A model generated the notes under the pieces. The model worked only from the letters and a program-made list of their open reading frames with translations, was not told the origin of the DNA and ran no database searches. Positions 40,401 through 49,804 of a stretch of 56,279 bases of DNA are shown in pieces (within the stretch, counting starts at the first letter, position 1; each line of letters begins with the position of its first letter). The DNA is taken from contig MU604022.1 in assembly GCA_025201845.1 (NCBI GenBank), positions 7,079 through 63,357 of the forward strand, read 5' to 3'. The DNA is from Martensiomyces pterosporus. Its lineage: Eukaryota > Kickxellomycota > Kickxellomycetes > Kickxellales > Kickxellaceae. Position numbers and translations under genes: made by a program.

Positions 40401-43400
40401 ATGCACCTAGTAGCATCGAGCTCTCCCCTCTGCACAAGTCGCTTCTCTATACGCTCCTGTTTGTGATCGAGTGGTTCGATGAGGATCCATACCACCCCCC
40501 GACGTGGCTCCCTATGCTCTGCGAGGACCTGGATCGCATTGGTGACCGGATCGACGCATTTGAAGAGAGCTCTAGGCTGGATGTGGAGAACGCAAGGATG
40601 CTAGCATCGACTGGGATAGAGAGTAACAAACCTCGGCGGCGAGCAGCAAACAAGAGCTATGGTGCTGCCCACACATGTACTGAAAGTTTTGGGCCGATTT
40701 TAACGCGCATGGCTAGCGATGCAAGCTCGCTTTTCAGCAACAGCGCCTACACGCAGCACCCTTGGAGGATCCTTTGCGAAGTGCTTGAGGAGCCTCCTTT
40801 GCTGAGCATATGTCTTCGCATGGCGGCGTTCCGCAGCGAATGGCTTGAAAGCCCTCATCTCCAATCTGCAATCATTCCTGCTGCCTGGTACTATTGTGCC
40901 TACTCCACGAAATGGCCAGCAATTGCTAGCGCAGGATATTTGATCAACGTCGGTGACAAGGTGTGCCGAGGGTGGCTAAAGAGCTTTGCTCTGTCGCAGC
41001 TTACAGACCCTTCAACTAGCGCAGCTGCTGGTCGCGTGCTCAAGCACCTGTTTTACATGTCTAGGACATTGGCGCAGCTGCTGGAGTTTGTTCCGCCGCC
41101 AACAATGCTCTCGCCCGCTACATTCCCGACACCAAATTTGCCACCCGACGTTGGTCTGGTGTACCCACCCACGTCCCTTGAGCCGACCTGGGTGACTAAG
41201 CTGCGAAAGGTGCAAGAGGCGTTTGGGATAACCGACGCCGAAAATTCAGAGTCAATTCGGTCGCTGGGACTGGACAGTCATGCATTTGAGGGCGGGATTG
41301 CTGACTTGCAGCGCAAAACCACAGTTTCGTTCCTGCGCATATCCCCGTGGGATATCCTGGGCATGGACAGGCACGACGACTCGAGCAGCTGGAGCCCCGA
41401 TCAGCCAGGCCATCCTCAGAAAAACAAGGCGTACTACTTCCCGACAGCACTAGACGAGTGCATTGCGCACGCCACTTCACATGGCAGAGATGTGCACCAT
41501 GCGGATGCCGACGACGTCAGTACGAGGCAACTTGCTCGCTTTTTGGGTCGCGACTACTCGCTGCCCTTCATACGGCACTTGCTGAAGGCGTTTGCCCGCC
41601 CATGGAGGAGGGAAGCGGTCATGCAAGAAGTGCGCCACCTTACTGGGCTGGCTCGCACATACTCGTACATGCCACATGAGATCGCCTACCACTTGACGCG
41701 CTCGATTCTGGCGAACCTCGTTTCGTGCATGTCCAAGGAAAACGCAGACAGCCCGCGCATGCTTCAGATGATTACGACTGTCCTTACAGTCCAAATGCCA
41801 ATCCTGGTCGAGCTAATGCCGCACATGGGCAACTTTTCCGTTCGCGACCTCAACACAATCAACCTGGGATCCCTTATGCTCCCCTCAGGAAAGTTTCAGC
41901 TCGATAGGCGGGCTAGATCAAGCCCCGAAGTCGCCTTTTCCAAAGTAAACACCGAGGACCTCAAGGCTCTCTACAGGAGCGCTGGCATCGACAATCAGGG
42001 TGGCTTGCCACTGGCACATATTCTAGATTGCGACCCACAGCTGCACGTCATGTTTGGCTTCCGCACCACCCAGCTCCAGTTTGCGCGGCGGCTTATCATC
42101 CGAATGCCAGATGAAGTGCATGCGGTCAAAGACCTGCTGCGCACATTCCAGCCCGCACCACTGCTCGCACACATCGACGGGCGTCTTTATGTCAAGTTTC
42201 GGCGCACACAGCCTAATGGGATCGTGCACCCTGAGTACCGAGCGGAATGCGGAGCGGGAAGACTACAAGTAAAGCTCGATTCCTTCCTTGTCTGTGGGTC
42301 GGAGCACCTGTTTGGCCACTCAACAGAGCTAGTCTCGATCGGCACTGGTCCAATACCCGCGGTGGAGTTCCTTCCTGTAACAGAGCACCAGCAAGACTGC
42401 CTGGACCGTTTCATCAGTCCAGATATAGCATCCCTCAGCGGATTCTACGCTCGCAGCTGGCTCCTGCTTTTGCGCCACATGGCAGCACGGCTCCCCAGCA
42501 CGCTGATAAACCCAGTGGAGCACAGACGGTTCCTGCTGTCGATTAGCGTGATTCTGATCCAGCAGCACCGCCGTCAGCCCACGCTAATCAGCCTGTGCTT
42601 TTTCCTGCTTGCCAAGTGGGCTACGCATTTCCAGCTGTACTTCCGCACGTTTGACGGCTATTCGATCATTCTCCCGGCGTTGATGCGCGTGTACTGCGAG
42701 ACGGAGTCGCTGAAGACGCAGCTGACTGGCAGCTTGGACGGAAGAAGCAGCTCGGAACAGAGGAACCAAAAGATTGCGCACTTGCTCAGGGTTCAGCAGT
42801 CGATCGAGTATCTGCTGGGTCTGTTTTTGCAGACGCACGACGAGGTGTTCTTGTACCAGCTAGTGTCCTCGATCGCGCCAATTGTACATCTCAGCATGGG
42901 CGGCTGCGAAACAGGTGCAGCGGGACACAAGGCAGTGGACCAAGACAATATTGTCCTCAGATGCTTCTACTTGCTGATTAGGTCTCTTGAGCGCCCGCCC
43001 AAATACGATACGCTCGGAGTTTCTTCAACACTGTCATCCAGTGTTGTGCATAGTCAGCTGGCGGGTGCTAGCTTAGCATACGGAAAGGGCACGTTTTTGC
43101 CGTACAAGACCGGGGCAGATAGCAGGAACCACCGCAACCGCACTAACCAGGGCCTCAGGCTGTCTTCCACACCGCCTCTAACATTCAAAGGAGCAGCAAG
43201 GCTACCAGATGCCAGCAAGAGCCAAGCAACTCAAGGGATGCCTGCTCCACCAGTGATCACGCCTAAAGTCACCCTACGCCTAGACACGGAGCGCGGCACG
43301 AGCCTTGGCATGTTGCATGGCAGCTTGATGATGCCGGACTTTGTCAGGCTCCTATTAACTTCGATTACAGCGAACCCAGGTGGTGAATCTGCGCTGTCAT

Positions 43401-46400
43401 TTATCCGCCTACTGAGACTATTTCTTCCATTTATTGTCGGCTCAAGCGTGCTAGAGGATGCGTTCTTGCTCGATGCACTGATTGGGCTAGGAGAGGCCCT
43501 GGAGTCGTTTCGCGTGGATCCGCATCAGTGGATCCAGAAGTTCCAGCTCCCCAATATGCCTGATAAGAGCAGTGCGGCTGGTGCTGCGGCACTACCAGAG
43601 CAGCGCAGCGGTACAGGCTCCCCCAGAACATCGCAGAGTGGAAAGGGGTTTGTAACGCCACCTAACTCCCCCGACGCGCCCCAGCCCACGAGAATGCCAC
43701 ACAAGGCTTCCAGAGGCAAATCGAAGGCAGCTAGTTCAGCAGACGCCTTCGCGGTAAAGCGCATCACTAAGGACGGCGGACATGTACCAGATGCTGCCTC
43801 TATAAAGGAAGAATACGTGTATTTGGTTTCTGAGTACGTGTCGCTTGGCGGGGATGTGAATGACGCGCTGATGGTCCTGACTGGCGAGATCGTTGCGTCT
43901 GAGCTCCAGCGACGGTGCACAAACGGCGGAACCCGCTCAACAAAGCCACTATCCAGCGTGGCACTGTCGGTGTTTTCCCAAAAGCTCGACCCCAGGGATG
44001 TCCAGCTCTATATTGGATCGCTAGTATGTCCAGCTATCGTTGCAACAGTGGGGAACTCCAACCACATCGAGCTTGCGAACTGGCTGCGCACTGCTTGCCA
44101 CCTGATCTTACTCCCAGCGCTCAATCTGCTCGCACCAAACACGCTTTCAAGCTACGTCTTTCGCGGATCCATTGTTGTCAACAACATTGTGCGCTTGTTC
44201 ATCTACAAGCCCAACACCTACGCGCAGCACAAGGAATTCCAAAGATATACAGTGGCGTTCGTGCAGTACCTTGCCACAGTAATGGCAGTAGAGGCGTCGG
44301 CCAATGCTATCGAAATCAGCCACGTACACCGGAAACCAGCAGAGCCAGAGACGGGAAACCAGCATACTGTAGAGAGGGGTGCTTCTGGTGAAAGCGAGCA
44401 GGAGGCGCTTTATAGAGAATCTGACATTGTGAAGGACCAGGACAGCGAAGCGGACTCACTTGTGCAAGTGGAACGAGCGACTCTTACCCGGAGGTGTGCC
44501 GAGTACCTGTTGTGTCCGCTTAGCATTTCGCTATATGAGCGTGAACGCCAGACTCCAGATTTGGTACCCGCCATTAGGCGCCACCAGTACTGGCCACGGA
44601 TCCTGGCGATGATAGAGGACAGCGAGCTTACTGAGCAGCATTTTTCGTCGCACCTTGCAGCACCGTCCAGTGCACATCATGTCATTCATGACCAGAACTT
44701 GGGTGAGCCAGAAAACTCGACGCACGAGCCACCAACAGACCAAGACTCACGGCCAGGGTCACGTGCAGTGCCTCTCTGGAACTCAGCAGCCCGACCGGGA
44801 CAGAATTCTGTGAGCAGTGTGCGGGACTCGGGTAATCTTGAGCATAGATCATTACCAGGCGAAGCGGCGGTGTGGCTGGGCAACATGCTTATCGCTATCA
44901 AGGCTGCGCTTTTGTCAGCCGACTACCACACCCGCAAATTGGCTGCGGAAGATGTGGCTACTGGGAAGCGCAGTTCCAATGCTGGATGGCATAGAGATCA
45001 AAGGGCATTATCCAGGCACCTGTCATGCTTTATGGACAAGCTTCTTGATGCTGCCATCGGCGTCAACTCGACTCTTACAAGCACCAGCAGGAGAGGCAGT
45101 GCGTCTAGAATTTCGATTTCCTGCTTGGCAGAGATATTCGGTGCATCTGCCATGACCGCTAGCGATGGCATTTCCCGCCCCTTGCACGTGTTTGACTACT
45201 GCCTGTGGACATTCCTCGAGTTCATCGCTGTTTTTCGTCCACTGGGCATGGACGATCGCATTCAAACCACGATACGCGGGCATGTTGAGCGTATACGACC
45301 CTTTCTTGAGCATCTCGAGAGGCATAGGCAGCGGGACCTGGTGGCTAACGATCCGCTTGACATGTCTGCATTACTCCCAGTAGCGAGATCTGTGTCACGG
45401 CCACCAGAAACATCGTTTTCGATGCACCGCGATCTGGCAAGCGAAGACACTGCCCAACTCGATCACAGTGGTGGCGATAATTGTGAGCTCCTGCAGATGC
45501 GCGTCAGCTTGAGTGATGGGCCGCAGACGCTAGCTAGCGGCCAAGCAAAACTTGCGAGCTCGATATTTTCAAGCAGGAAGTCGCTAACACATGCGGTCAG
45601 TAGCTCGTGTAGCTACAACATGCGTGGATCAAGCAAGCTGTCAAGCAAGCCCAAGCCCATCACACCTGACGCCTTGTATTTCCCTGAATCGCTGCGGGTT
45701 CCTCATAGAGACTTGCAAGCAGTGATCCACAAGACACCCCAGGATGCGGCTTATAGAGGCAATACGCCCATGTCAGGCAGACCAGCTAGAAAACTGCCTT
45801 TGGGCAGAGCACATCAAGCCTTCGACGGCCACCCACAGGGCGATTTCAACACCAGCCAGCGTACATTGTTGCTGGCGCACACCTCGGACACTTCATTGGA
45901 CCTGCTAGTGCCATCTTCACAGAATCGCCCCAGACGGCGGTCTATGTTTACCGGGGGTGCTGCAAAAGCACAAAAGACATACAAAAAGGCGTTGTTGCAC
46001 GCGCGAACGCTTGGCAGCAAGATACCCTCCTCTTCTCGAAGCTGGCAGAAATATGGGCAAAGCGTACCTGGAGTTGATATTGCGGCGATTGAGAATGAGA
46101 ACATGGACGACAAGAAGAGTCAGGACTATGATTTCCAGGAGCTGCCAGCAATGGAGGGTGGCGGCGGCCAAAGTCAAGGTGGGTCAATCCGACATGTGGG
46201 CGACGCTTTGGAAGTCGAGACGTTTGCCAGCGGTATGGATACCGCCTTATACAAGGACATGATCCGTGCTATGAAGCAGGTTGTGTGTGTGTCGGACTGC
46301 AAAGAAAGAGGAGGTCCGTGCGTGGTTGGTATGCATGGCAGTACGCATATTCTCAACACTGGGGAAAGATCGGCCCAGGTGCAAGCAAAGCTCGAGGCAT

Positions 46401-46462
46401 TCTTTATCACGCACTGGTGGCTAGAACGCAGTATGCTGATGAAGGCATTCCCTTCAACGTAA
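37433..46462 (+). CDS. Giant uncharacterised helical-repeat-like protein, 3009 aa
   Basis: A single uninterrupted 9-kb exon, start ATG at 37433 in AAATG context. The first 340 residues are Ser/Pro/His/Thr-rich and probably disordered (with a short basic KSLRQRTLERHLNQHH). From about 347 to 2650 the sequence is Leu-rich and alpha-helical in character, like an ARM/HEAT scaffold (FLSELISILRSTE, LLGYVCRLVRIYLELD, LPFIRHLLKAFARPWRREAV), with disordered linkers near 860-900, 1880-1955 and 2050-2110. The last 350 residues are Ser/basic-rich. No kinase, GAP, GEF or membrane domain was found. It could be a distant relative of large scaffolds such as UNC80 or Fry/Tao3, but no motif proves this. Composition and codon use are like neighbouring genes. 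Confidence 0.85.
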   Translation: MSNSPMLPGQQGDRFQGLSLPTAAPPSESSSHRTPARHISPHTSDQHERELAALLAAAGGKSDTGHGGRALRRKSLRQRTLERHLNQHHGEGSSPTSISFSDPAAHTSSSSDGSVQASPPSSPTLPLVSQVRSTTAHGFGLGISGPPSPTQRTAKRVISRAGERNYVCRDASTPTLTASSGFSNDHGRPSVRNSFSKRISRLLLDHTLTGVPWRLDTIGQIRQRKAANSDERAHGASTESGIQGAVRRLARRAQTLVSSVPTMASQGNPSQEAQIWRVDTYCGRDSFVQQNGDGHDRLAPQLSRASSSVSRLGVPAQYTGTQTTMQSTFSSHRSSSNSRDSSAMLDTFEQSSLEFLSELISILRSTEISLNSTNSNPQGLLTAASPLRPVLLQPARRRLLATLTTMVKTCPYNTQIRETVVDATIHLVDIARIDRPGLCDLLGYVCRLVRIYLELDPEGDTNPWARLEPVAKKLTSLAPVLLDLSAADDAALAGYMFGSLANICVDVLVIQERKTHGSNMVSPYAPGYSIDSLLEFGQSPRLRNMYTAFAERMDLFAGVDSASETPCYESWTQDSSFVVRRILELASDCGSEVRCWFLLSAILPKYWHRVSPSSLSSVQSLFLDHANNTARRLLQADVLRLHRLPFTHCFSQLIGQHAIQHNALLSKPCIRFLINCTSISLALAADHATRVNHGSMAIAHFIDVLRDKSARPIVITVLKEMLGSGTLRKVLHLYSAISMSLVPFLSPPSSHDAVVEIISASMWTFFKKVHQECSSPVANPPSSKDMAVLTSLLRGLAANYKTCFYKPLIDLLWENDHQHIIHRVNVLEFIGRLSLDAVYPHAGINSLPASRYRNRSSRSTSVSTHMNNASSRLDVTEDRCESWSSNGTNLPAARSAWGDEPSRSPMFSGWWFWMQDVQLATLLVSGSSVRGNPVQRLSLGRLAVISSYIAAAMTIRYALSAGALVDEVSIVSTLHLLSEQVSLATWARGNAPSSIELSPLHKSLLYTLLFVIEWFDEDPYHPPTWLPMLCEDLDRIGDRIDAFEESSRLDVENARMLASTGIESNKPRRRAANKSYGAAHTCTESFGPILTRMASDASSLFSNSAYTQHPWRILCEVLEEPPLLSICLRMAAFRSEWLESPHLQSAIIPAAWYYCAYSTKWPAIASAGYLINVGDKVCRGWLKSFALSQLTDPSTSAAAGRVLKHLFYMSRTLAQLLEFVPPPTMLSPATFPTPNLPPDVGLVYPPTSLEPTWVTKLRKVQEAFGITDAENSESIRSLGLDSHAFEGGIADLQRKTTVSFLRISPWDILGMDRHDDSSSWSPDQPGHPQKNKAYYFPTALDECIAHATSHGRDVHHADADDVSTRQLARFLGRDYSLPFIRHLLKAFARPWRREAVMQEVRHLTGLARTYSYMPHEIAYHLTRSILANLVSCMSKENADSPRMLQMITTVLTVQMPILVELMPHMGNFSVRDLNTINLGSLMLPSGKFQLDRRARSSPEVAFSKVNTEDLKALYRSAGIDNQGGLPLAHILDCDPQLHVMFGFRTTQLQFARRLIIRMPDEVHAVKDLLRTFQPAPLLAHIDGRLYVKFRRTQPNGIVHPEYRAECGAGRLQVKLDSFLVCGSEHLFGHSTELVSIGTGPIPAVEFLPVTEHQQDCLDRFISPDIASLSGFYARSWLLLLRHMAARLPSTLINPVEHRRFLLSISVILIQQHRRQPTLISLCFFLLAKWATHFQLYFRTFDGYSIILPALMRVYCETESLKTQLTGSLDGRSSSEQRNQKIAHLLRVQQSIEYLLGLFLQTHDEVFLYQLVSSIAPIVHLSMGGCETGAAGHKAVDQDNIVLRCFYLLIRSLERPPKYDTLGVSSTLSSSVVHSQLAGASLAYGKGTFLPYKTGADSRNHRNRTNQGLRLSSTPPLTFKGAARLPDASKSQATQGMPAPPVITPKVTLRLDTERGTSLGMLHGSLMMPDFVRLLLTSITANPGGESALSFIRLLRLFLPFIVGSSVLEDAFLLDALIGLGEALESFRVDPHQWIQKFQLPNMPDKSSAAGAAALPEQRSGTGSPRTSQSGKGFVTPPNSPDAPQPTRMPHKASRGKSKAASSADAFAVKRITKDGGHVPDAASIKEEYVYLVSEYVSLGGDVNDALMVLTGEIVASELQRRCTNGGTRSTKPLSSVALSVFSQKLDPRDVQLYIGSLVCPAIVATVGNSNHIELANWLRTACHLILLPALNLLAPNTLSSYVFRGSIVVNNIVRLFIYKPNTYAQHKEFQRYTVAFVQYLATVMAVEASANAIEISHVHRKPAEPETGNQHTVERGASGESEQEALYRESDIVKDQDSEADSLVQVERATLTRRCAEYLLCPLSISLYERERQTPDLVPAIRRHQYWPRILAMIEDSELTEQHFSSHLAAPSSAHHVIHDQNLGEPENSTHEPPTDQDSRPGSRAVPLWNSAARPGQNSVSSVRDSGNLEHRSLPGEAAVWLGNMLIAIKAALLSADYHTRKLAAEDVATGKRSSNAGWHRDQRALSRHLSCFMDKLLDAAIGVNSTLTSTSRRGSASRISISCLAEIFGASAMTASDGISRPLHVFDYCLWTFLEFIAVFRPLGMDDRIQTTIRGHVERIRPFLEHLERHRQRDLVANDPLDMSALLPVARSVSRPPETSFSMHRDLASEDTAQLDHSGGDNCELLQMRVSLSDGPQTLASGQAKLASSIFSSRKSLTHAVSSSCSYNMRGSSKLSSKPKPITPDALYFPESLRVPHRDLQAVIHKTPQDAAYRGNTPMSGRPARKLPLGRAHQAFDGHPQGDFNTSQRTLLLAHTSDTSLDLLVPSSQNRPRRRSMFTGGAAKAQKTYKKALLHARTLGSKIPSSSRSWQKYGQSVPGVDIAAIENENMDDKKSQDYDFQELPAMEGGGGQSQGGSIRHVGDALEVETFASGMDTALYKDMIRAMKQVVCVSDCKERGGPCVVGMHGSTHILNTGERSAQVQAKLEAFFITHWWLERSMLMKAFPST

Positions 46463-46636
46463 AATCCCAAATATCTTTTAACGGTGGGTGCGAGCTCAGC
46501 ATGCCGGATAATGTGTGCAGAACCAAATAGGCTTTGTTTCTTGTCCAGAATCTGACACGGAAGCAGAACACAAATATATAAATGACTCTGCCCTTAAGGG
46601 ACAGGTGTGCTAAATGGGCAGCGCTAAACCTGCGCT

Positions 46637-46885
46637 ATGGCCAAGAAAAGGATGCCACGCGTAGCCCCGCCTGCCCGGGAACAGTGGGAGCTGCTGGGTC
46701 TGCAATTTAGCAGCATTGGCATGCTTGAAATAGAACTTTTTGGCGAGCCTGCGATGCAGCCAGCGATCAGAGCCACACTTGACCTTGTGTGCCAAGTGCC
46801 AGGTATGTGTAAGATACACCAACCACCGCCCTTGTTGTACGAAACATGCGCTCCAGCAATCACTGCCTGGCAAAATGCCGTTTAA
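46637..46885 (+). CDS. Small ORF, possibly spliced, unknown
   Basis: The ATG at 46637 opens an 82-codon frame (starts MAKKRMPRVAPPAREQWELL). A GTATGT donor at 46803 and an acceptor CTCCAG ending at 46856 would remove 54 nt in frame and give 64 residues ending ITAWQNAV. The first 55 residues look protein-like (QFSSIGMLEIELFGEPAMQP), weakly recalling the start of Atg101-type HORMA proteins, but far too short for one. Lies between the giant gene and tRNA-Arg. Gene status uncertain. Confidence 0.35.
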   Translation: MAKKRMPRVAPPAREQWELLGLQFSSIGMLEIELFGEPAMQPAIRATLDLVCQVPGMCKIHQPPPLLYETCAPAITAWQNAV

Positions 46886-47011
46886 ATACACGCTCTCCTG
46901 TGCTCGTATTGGATACGAATGGCACTGCCCTGTCCTATACGCTGCCTAGTGGCACAATTCTGTGGCTGATGCTGTGTTTCTGTCGAGGGACAGAAGCCCC
47001 AGATGGGTTGA

Positions 47012-47083
47012 GGCCGCGTGGCCCAATGGATAAGGCGCTTGACTACGGATCAAGCGATTCCAGGTTCGAGTCCTGGCGTGGTC
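47012..47083 (+). tRNA. tRNA-Arg (anticodon ACG)
   Basis: 72-nt cloverleaf without intron. Acceptor stem GGCCGCG pairs with CGTGGTC (two G-U). Anticodon stem CTTGA/TCAAG with loop CTACGGA, anticodon ACG (read as inosine, codons CGU/CGC/CGA). T arm CCAGG-TTCGAGT-CCTGG contains the B box GGTTCGAGTCC. A TTTT terminator follows at 47089. It lies 165 bases upstream of the RAD7 start codon on the same strand. Confidence 0.95.
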
Positions 47084-47247
47084 ATCTCTTTTGCCAATTT
47101 CCCTTTTGCACCCGGACCAGCCGCTGTGGCTTGATGGGCACTGGGAAAAGCGGCTGGTGGTTTCCGCAGCAGCAGCCTCCTCTCTTTTCCGCTCTCCTTC
47201 CTTTAACCCAGAGACACAAATTCAGCTGAACTTTTTATTTTTTGCAA

Positions 47248-49341
47248 ATGGACCCAAATGACCGCAGCCGTGGCGACTCTAGCCAGAGAAGAGGCAGAGG
47301 TGGCAACACTATCAAGGGGCCGCACTCTGCGCTGACTGATTATTTGAACGAAATTGGGGTCAGCGAGCATTTTCGCGACAGGAGGCGCAGAGAGACAGGG
47401 GAGCGGCGTGCTCAAGAGCAGCAGCGCCAGGAGCAGCAGCAGCAAGAAGCCGAGCCTCAGACTGTTGAGGAAAACAGCGGTGATATGGCCGAAGTGAACC
47501 TGACATCAGGTAGCTATGACGAGGCGCTGGCTGCGGATATGCAGGAAGAGCAAGTAGAAGCAGCGCATGCCGAATCCAGCACTACTGCCAGAAGAACCAC
47601 CAGGTCGAGCAGCCGAGCAGCCGCAGAAGAGGCGCAGAAGAGGCTCGAAAAGAAAGGGAAGAAGAAGAAGAGCAAGAAGGACCATGACTCTGACCAAGAC
47701 GAGGCCAACTATGTCGAGGGTCTGAACAAGAGCTCGGCGAGGAAGGGCGGGCATTTTGAGATTTGCGAGATTTGTGGCAAGAGGTTCCTTGTTCGCGGCA
47801 GCTATGTGTCTTCAAGGCTGCTCTGTCCAGCGTGCCGCAAGTCTGTTGACAAGACGCAGGAAGATAAGGCTGCGGTAGCAAAGAGAGCGAGGGCTGCTGT
47901 AGCTGCAGGAGCAGCCAAGAGGACCAAGCGCCGCAAGATGAAGAAGACCGCCGACGGGCTGTTGGAATTTGAGCCAGGCTTGCCGTCGCTGCAGGATCTT
48001 TGTGTCAGGGTGATTGCCAGGCACATCGACCAGGTGGAGTCGTTTGGAGACTTGACTGCGGAGAGTCTCAACAAGCTGTGCCGTATCATCTCCAAGATGC
48101 GCATTCTGGACGAACAGACCATGAGGCTGTTCTTGGGCCGCGATAAGACGTCGGTTACGCTGTATGACTGCACGAAGATAGGCGGTGAGGGGATGGAGAG
48201 GGTCATGGATATGTGCCCCGCCGTTGAGGCGCTGGAGTTTGGATACTGCGGAAGGATGAATGATGGCCACGTCCTGGGGTTTGCTGCCCGCTTGGGACAT
48301 CTTACCTCGGTGAGCTTTGATGGTGCCTTTTTGGTCAGCGACCAGGCGTGGGCGCGGTTCTTCCGTGCGGTCGGTGTGAGGCTCATGTCGTTCAAGGTGA
48401 GGTGGGCCGGATTTGGCATCGAGGCTATGCGCGCGCTGATTACGCACTGCACGGAGCTGCGTGAGCTTCGTATTTCAGAGTGCAACCACTTCGATGACGA
48501 CTGCTTGGCCCTGCTGTCGGCGCCCATTACGGAGTATGAGGAGATGCAGCAAGAGAGGGAGCGGATTCTGAAAGTGCTTGGAACCAGAGATCGGAAGGGC
48601 AAAGGAAAGCAGGGTGCTGACGGCGAGTTTGCAGAATTGCTTACATGCCCCGTCCCCGCGTGGCAGCCAATGGGCAAGCTGCAGTCTTTGGACTTGGCTC
48701 GTCCGCATAAGGCGATGAGAAGCCAAACGGCTGCGCGTGTGATCAGAACACTGGGGCACCAGCTCCAACTGCTGGACGTTTCGGGATTCAAGGACCTCAG
48801 AGATGAGTTCCTAGTCGAAGTGCTTGCTGACCGCTGTCAGAGTCTGCAAGAGCTCTACATGGGAGAGTGCAATGGACTCTCGCCGGAAGCCTTTGTGGAG
48901 TTTTTTTCCAAGTGCCGGAGCAGGCAGAACGTAGCCGGCAAGGGGTTCACTCGCCTGGGCTTTGATCGGTGCTACATGCTGACCAACAGCGTCATTCAGG
49001 AGGTGGTTCTGCACTCGGGCGCGTCGCTTATCTCGCTGAGTCTCAACTCGGTCGACGATAACCTGACAACGCACGGGCTGTTGGCACTGGCTGGACGCAT
49101 TTACAAGTTCAAGGACGGCGACGACGAGCCAGAGCTGGAGGAAAAGACACTTGGGTGCCCCTATTTGACTGATGTTGACCTCTCGTGGGTGCGGTGCACG
49201 ACTGATAATGTGCTGGACGAGGTTGTTGGCAGCTGCAAGCGGCTGGCACAAATCAGGGTCTACGGCTGCCCCCACGTCACACAGTTTGCTCCCGTTCGCC
49301 CTGGACTGAAATACATTGGAAGGGAGAGCGACACGCTCTAG
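47248..49341 (+). CDS. RAD7: Nucleotide excision repair protein Rad7 (Rhp7)
   Basis: Partner of Rad16 in global-genome repair; binds damaged chromatin and serves as an Elongin/Cullin ligase component in yeast. 697 aa. The N-terminal hallmark is TIKGPHSALTDYLNEIGVSE (the Rad7 form is KGPxSALTxFLRExGI). An Arg/Gln/Glu-rich, coiled region follows, then a Lys-rich run, a Cys4 zinc finger CEICGKRF ... LLCPACRK, and C-terminal AMN1-type leucine-rich repeats (CPAVEALEFGYCGRMNDGHV, CTELRELRISECNHFDDDCL, LGCPYLTDVDLSWVRCTTDN). The start at 47248 follows a T-rich leader. Single exon. Confidence 0.9.
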   Translation: MDPNDRSRGDSSQRRGRGGNTIKGPHSALTDYLNEIGVSEHFRDRRRRETGERRAQEQQRQEQQQQEAEPQTVEENSGDMAEVNLTSGSYDEALAADMQEEQVEAAHAESSTTARRTTRSSSRAAAEEAQKRLEKKGKKKKSKKDHDSDQDEANYVEGLNKSSARKGGHFEICEICGKRFLVRGSYVSSRLLCPACRKSVDKTQEDKAAVAKRARAAVAAGAAKRTKRRKMKKTADGLLEFEPGLPSLQDLCVRVIARHIDQVESFGDLTAESLNKLCRIISKMRILDEQTMRLFLGRDKTSVTLYDCTKIGGEGMERVMDMCPAVEALEFGYCGRMNDGHVLGFAARLGHLTSVSFDGAFLVSDQAWARFFRAVGVRLMSFKVRWAGFGIEAMRALITHCTELRELRISECNHFDDDCLALLSAPITEYEEMQQERERILKVLGTRDRKGKGKQGADGEFAELLTCPVPAWQPMGKLQSLDLARPHKAMRSQTAARVIRTLGHQLQLLDVSGFKDLRDEFLVEVLADRCQSLQELYMGECNGLSPEAFVEFFSKCRSRQNVAGKGFTRLGFDRCYMLTNSVIQEVVLHSGASLISLSLNSVDDNLTTHGLLALAGRIYKFKDGDDEPELEEKTLGCPYLTDVDLSWVRCTTDNVLDEVVGSCKRLAQIRVYGCPHVTQFAPVRPGLKYIGRESDTL

Positions 49342-49804
49342 GGAGCCAAGCCACGCTGCCCCGTTATGCCCGGCGCATGCGGACGCAGGTCGGGGCCATT
49401 GCATTGCCGGACGGAGATAGTGGAGGCTTTGGCTGTGCAGATCAGCAATCCTCCTGAATATTCGCTGCTATTATCACATGGGGTGCGGTTCTACTCACGT
49501 CGCAAGCGATATGAGGCGGGGAACCGAGGCTATGCTGTACTGGTGCAAGGCGTACGATGGCCGGGCAACGGGCATGGGACACCCGAAAGAGCCACCCCTG
49601 CTGTGGGGTATCTCTCGCTCTTGGGTGCCCATTAAATAAACCAAGGGTGTGGCCGGTTATGGCTAGTCCTCTTGCTACTTCCCTTTAGCTCCGCTGCCTC
49701 TTGACTGCCACCTATTTTTACTCTTTATCTTTTTTGGGCATCGCCAAACAATATATCTTCTCTTCTCTCCTCTTCATTCGCCTTATTTAGCCCCTTTCTT
49801 TGAA
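49342..49804. other. Intergenic region RAD7 - APH kinase
   Basis: 463 bp. The open frame at 49366-49635 is compositionally random. The last 130 bases are C/T-rich, as expected of a promoter/leader. Nothing else seen. Confidence 0.4.
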
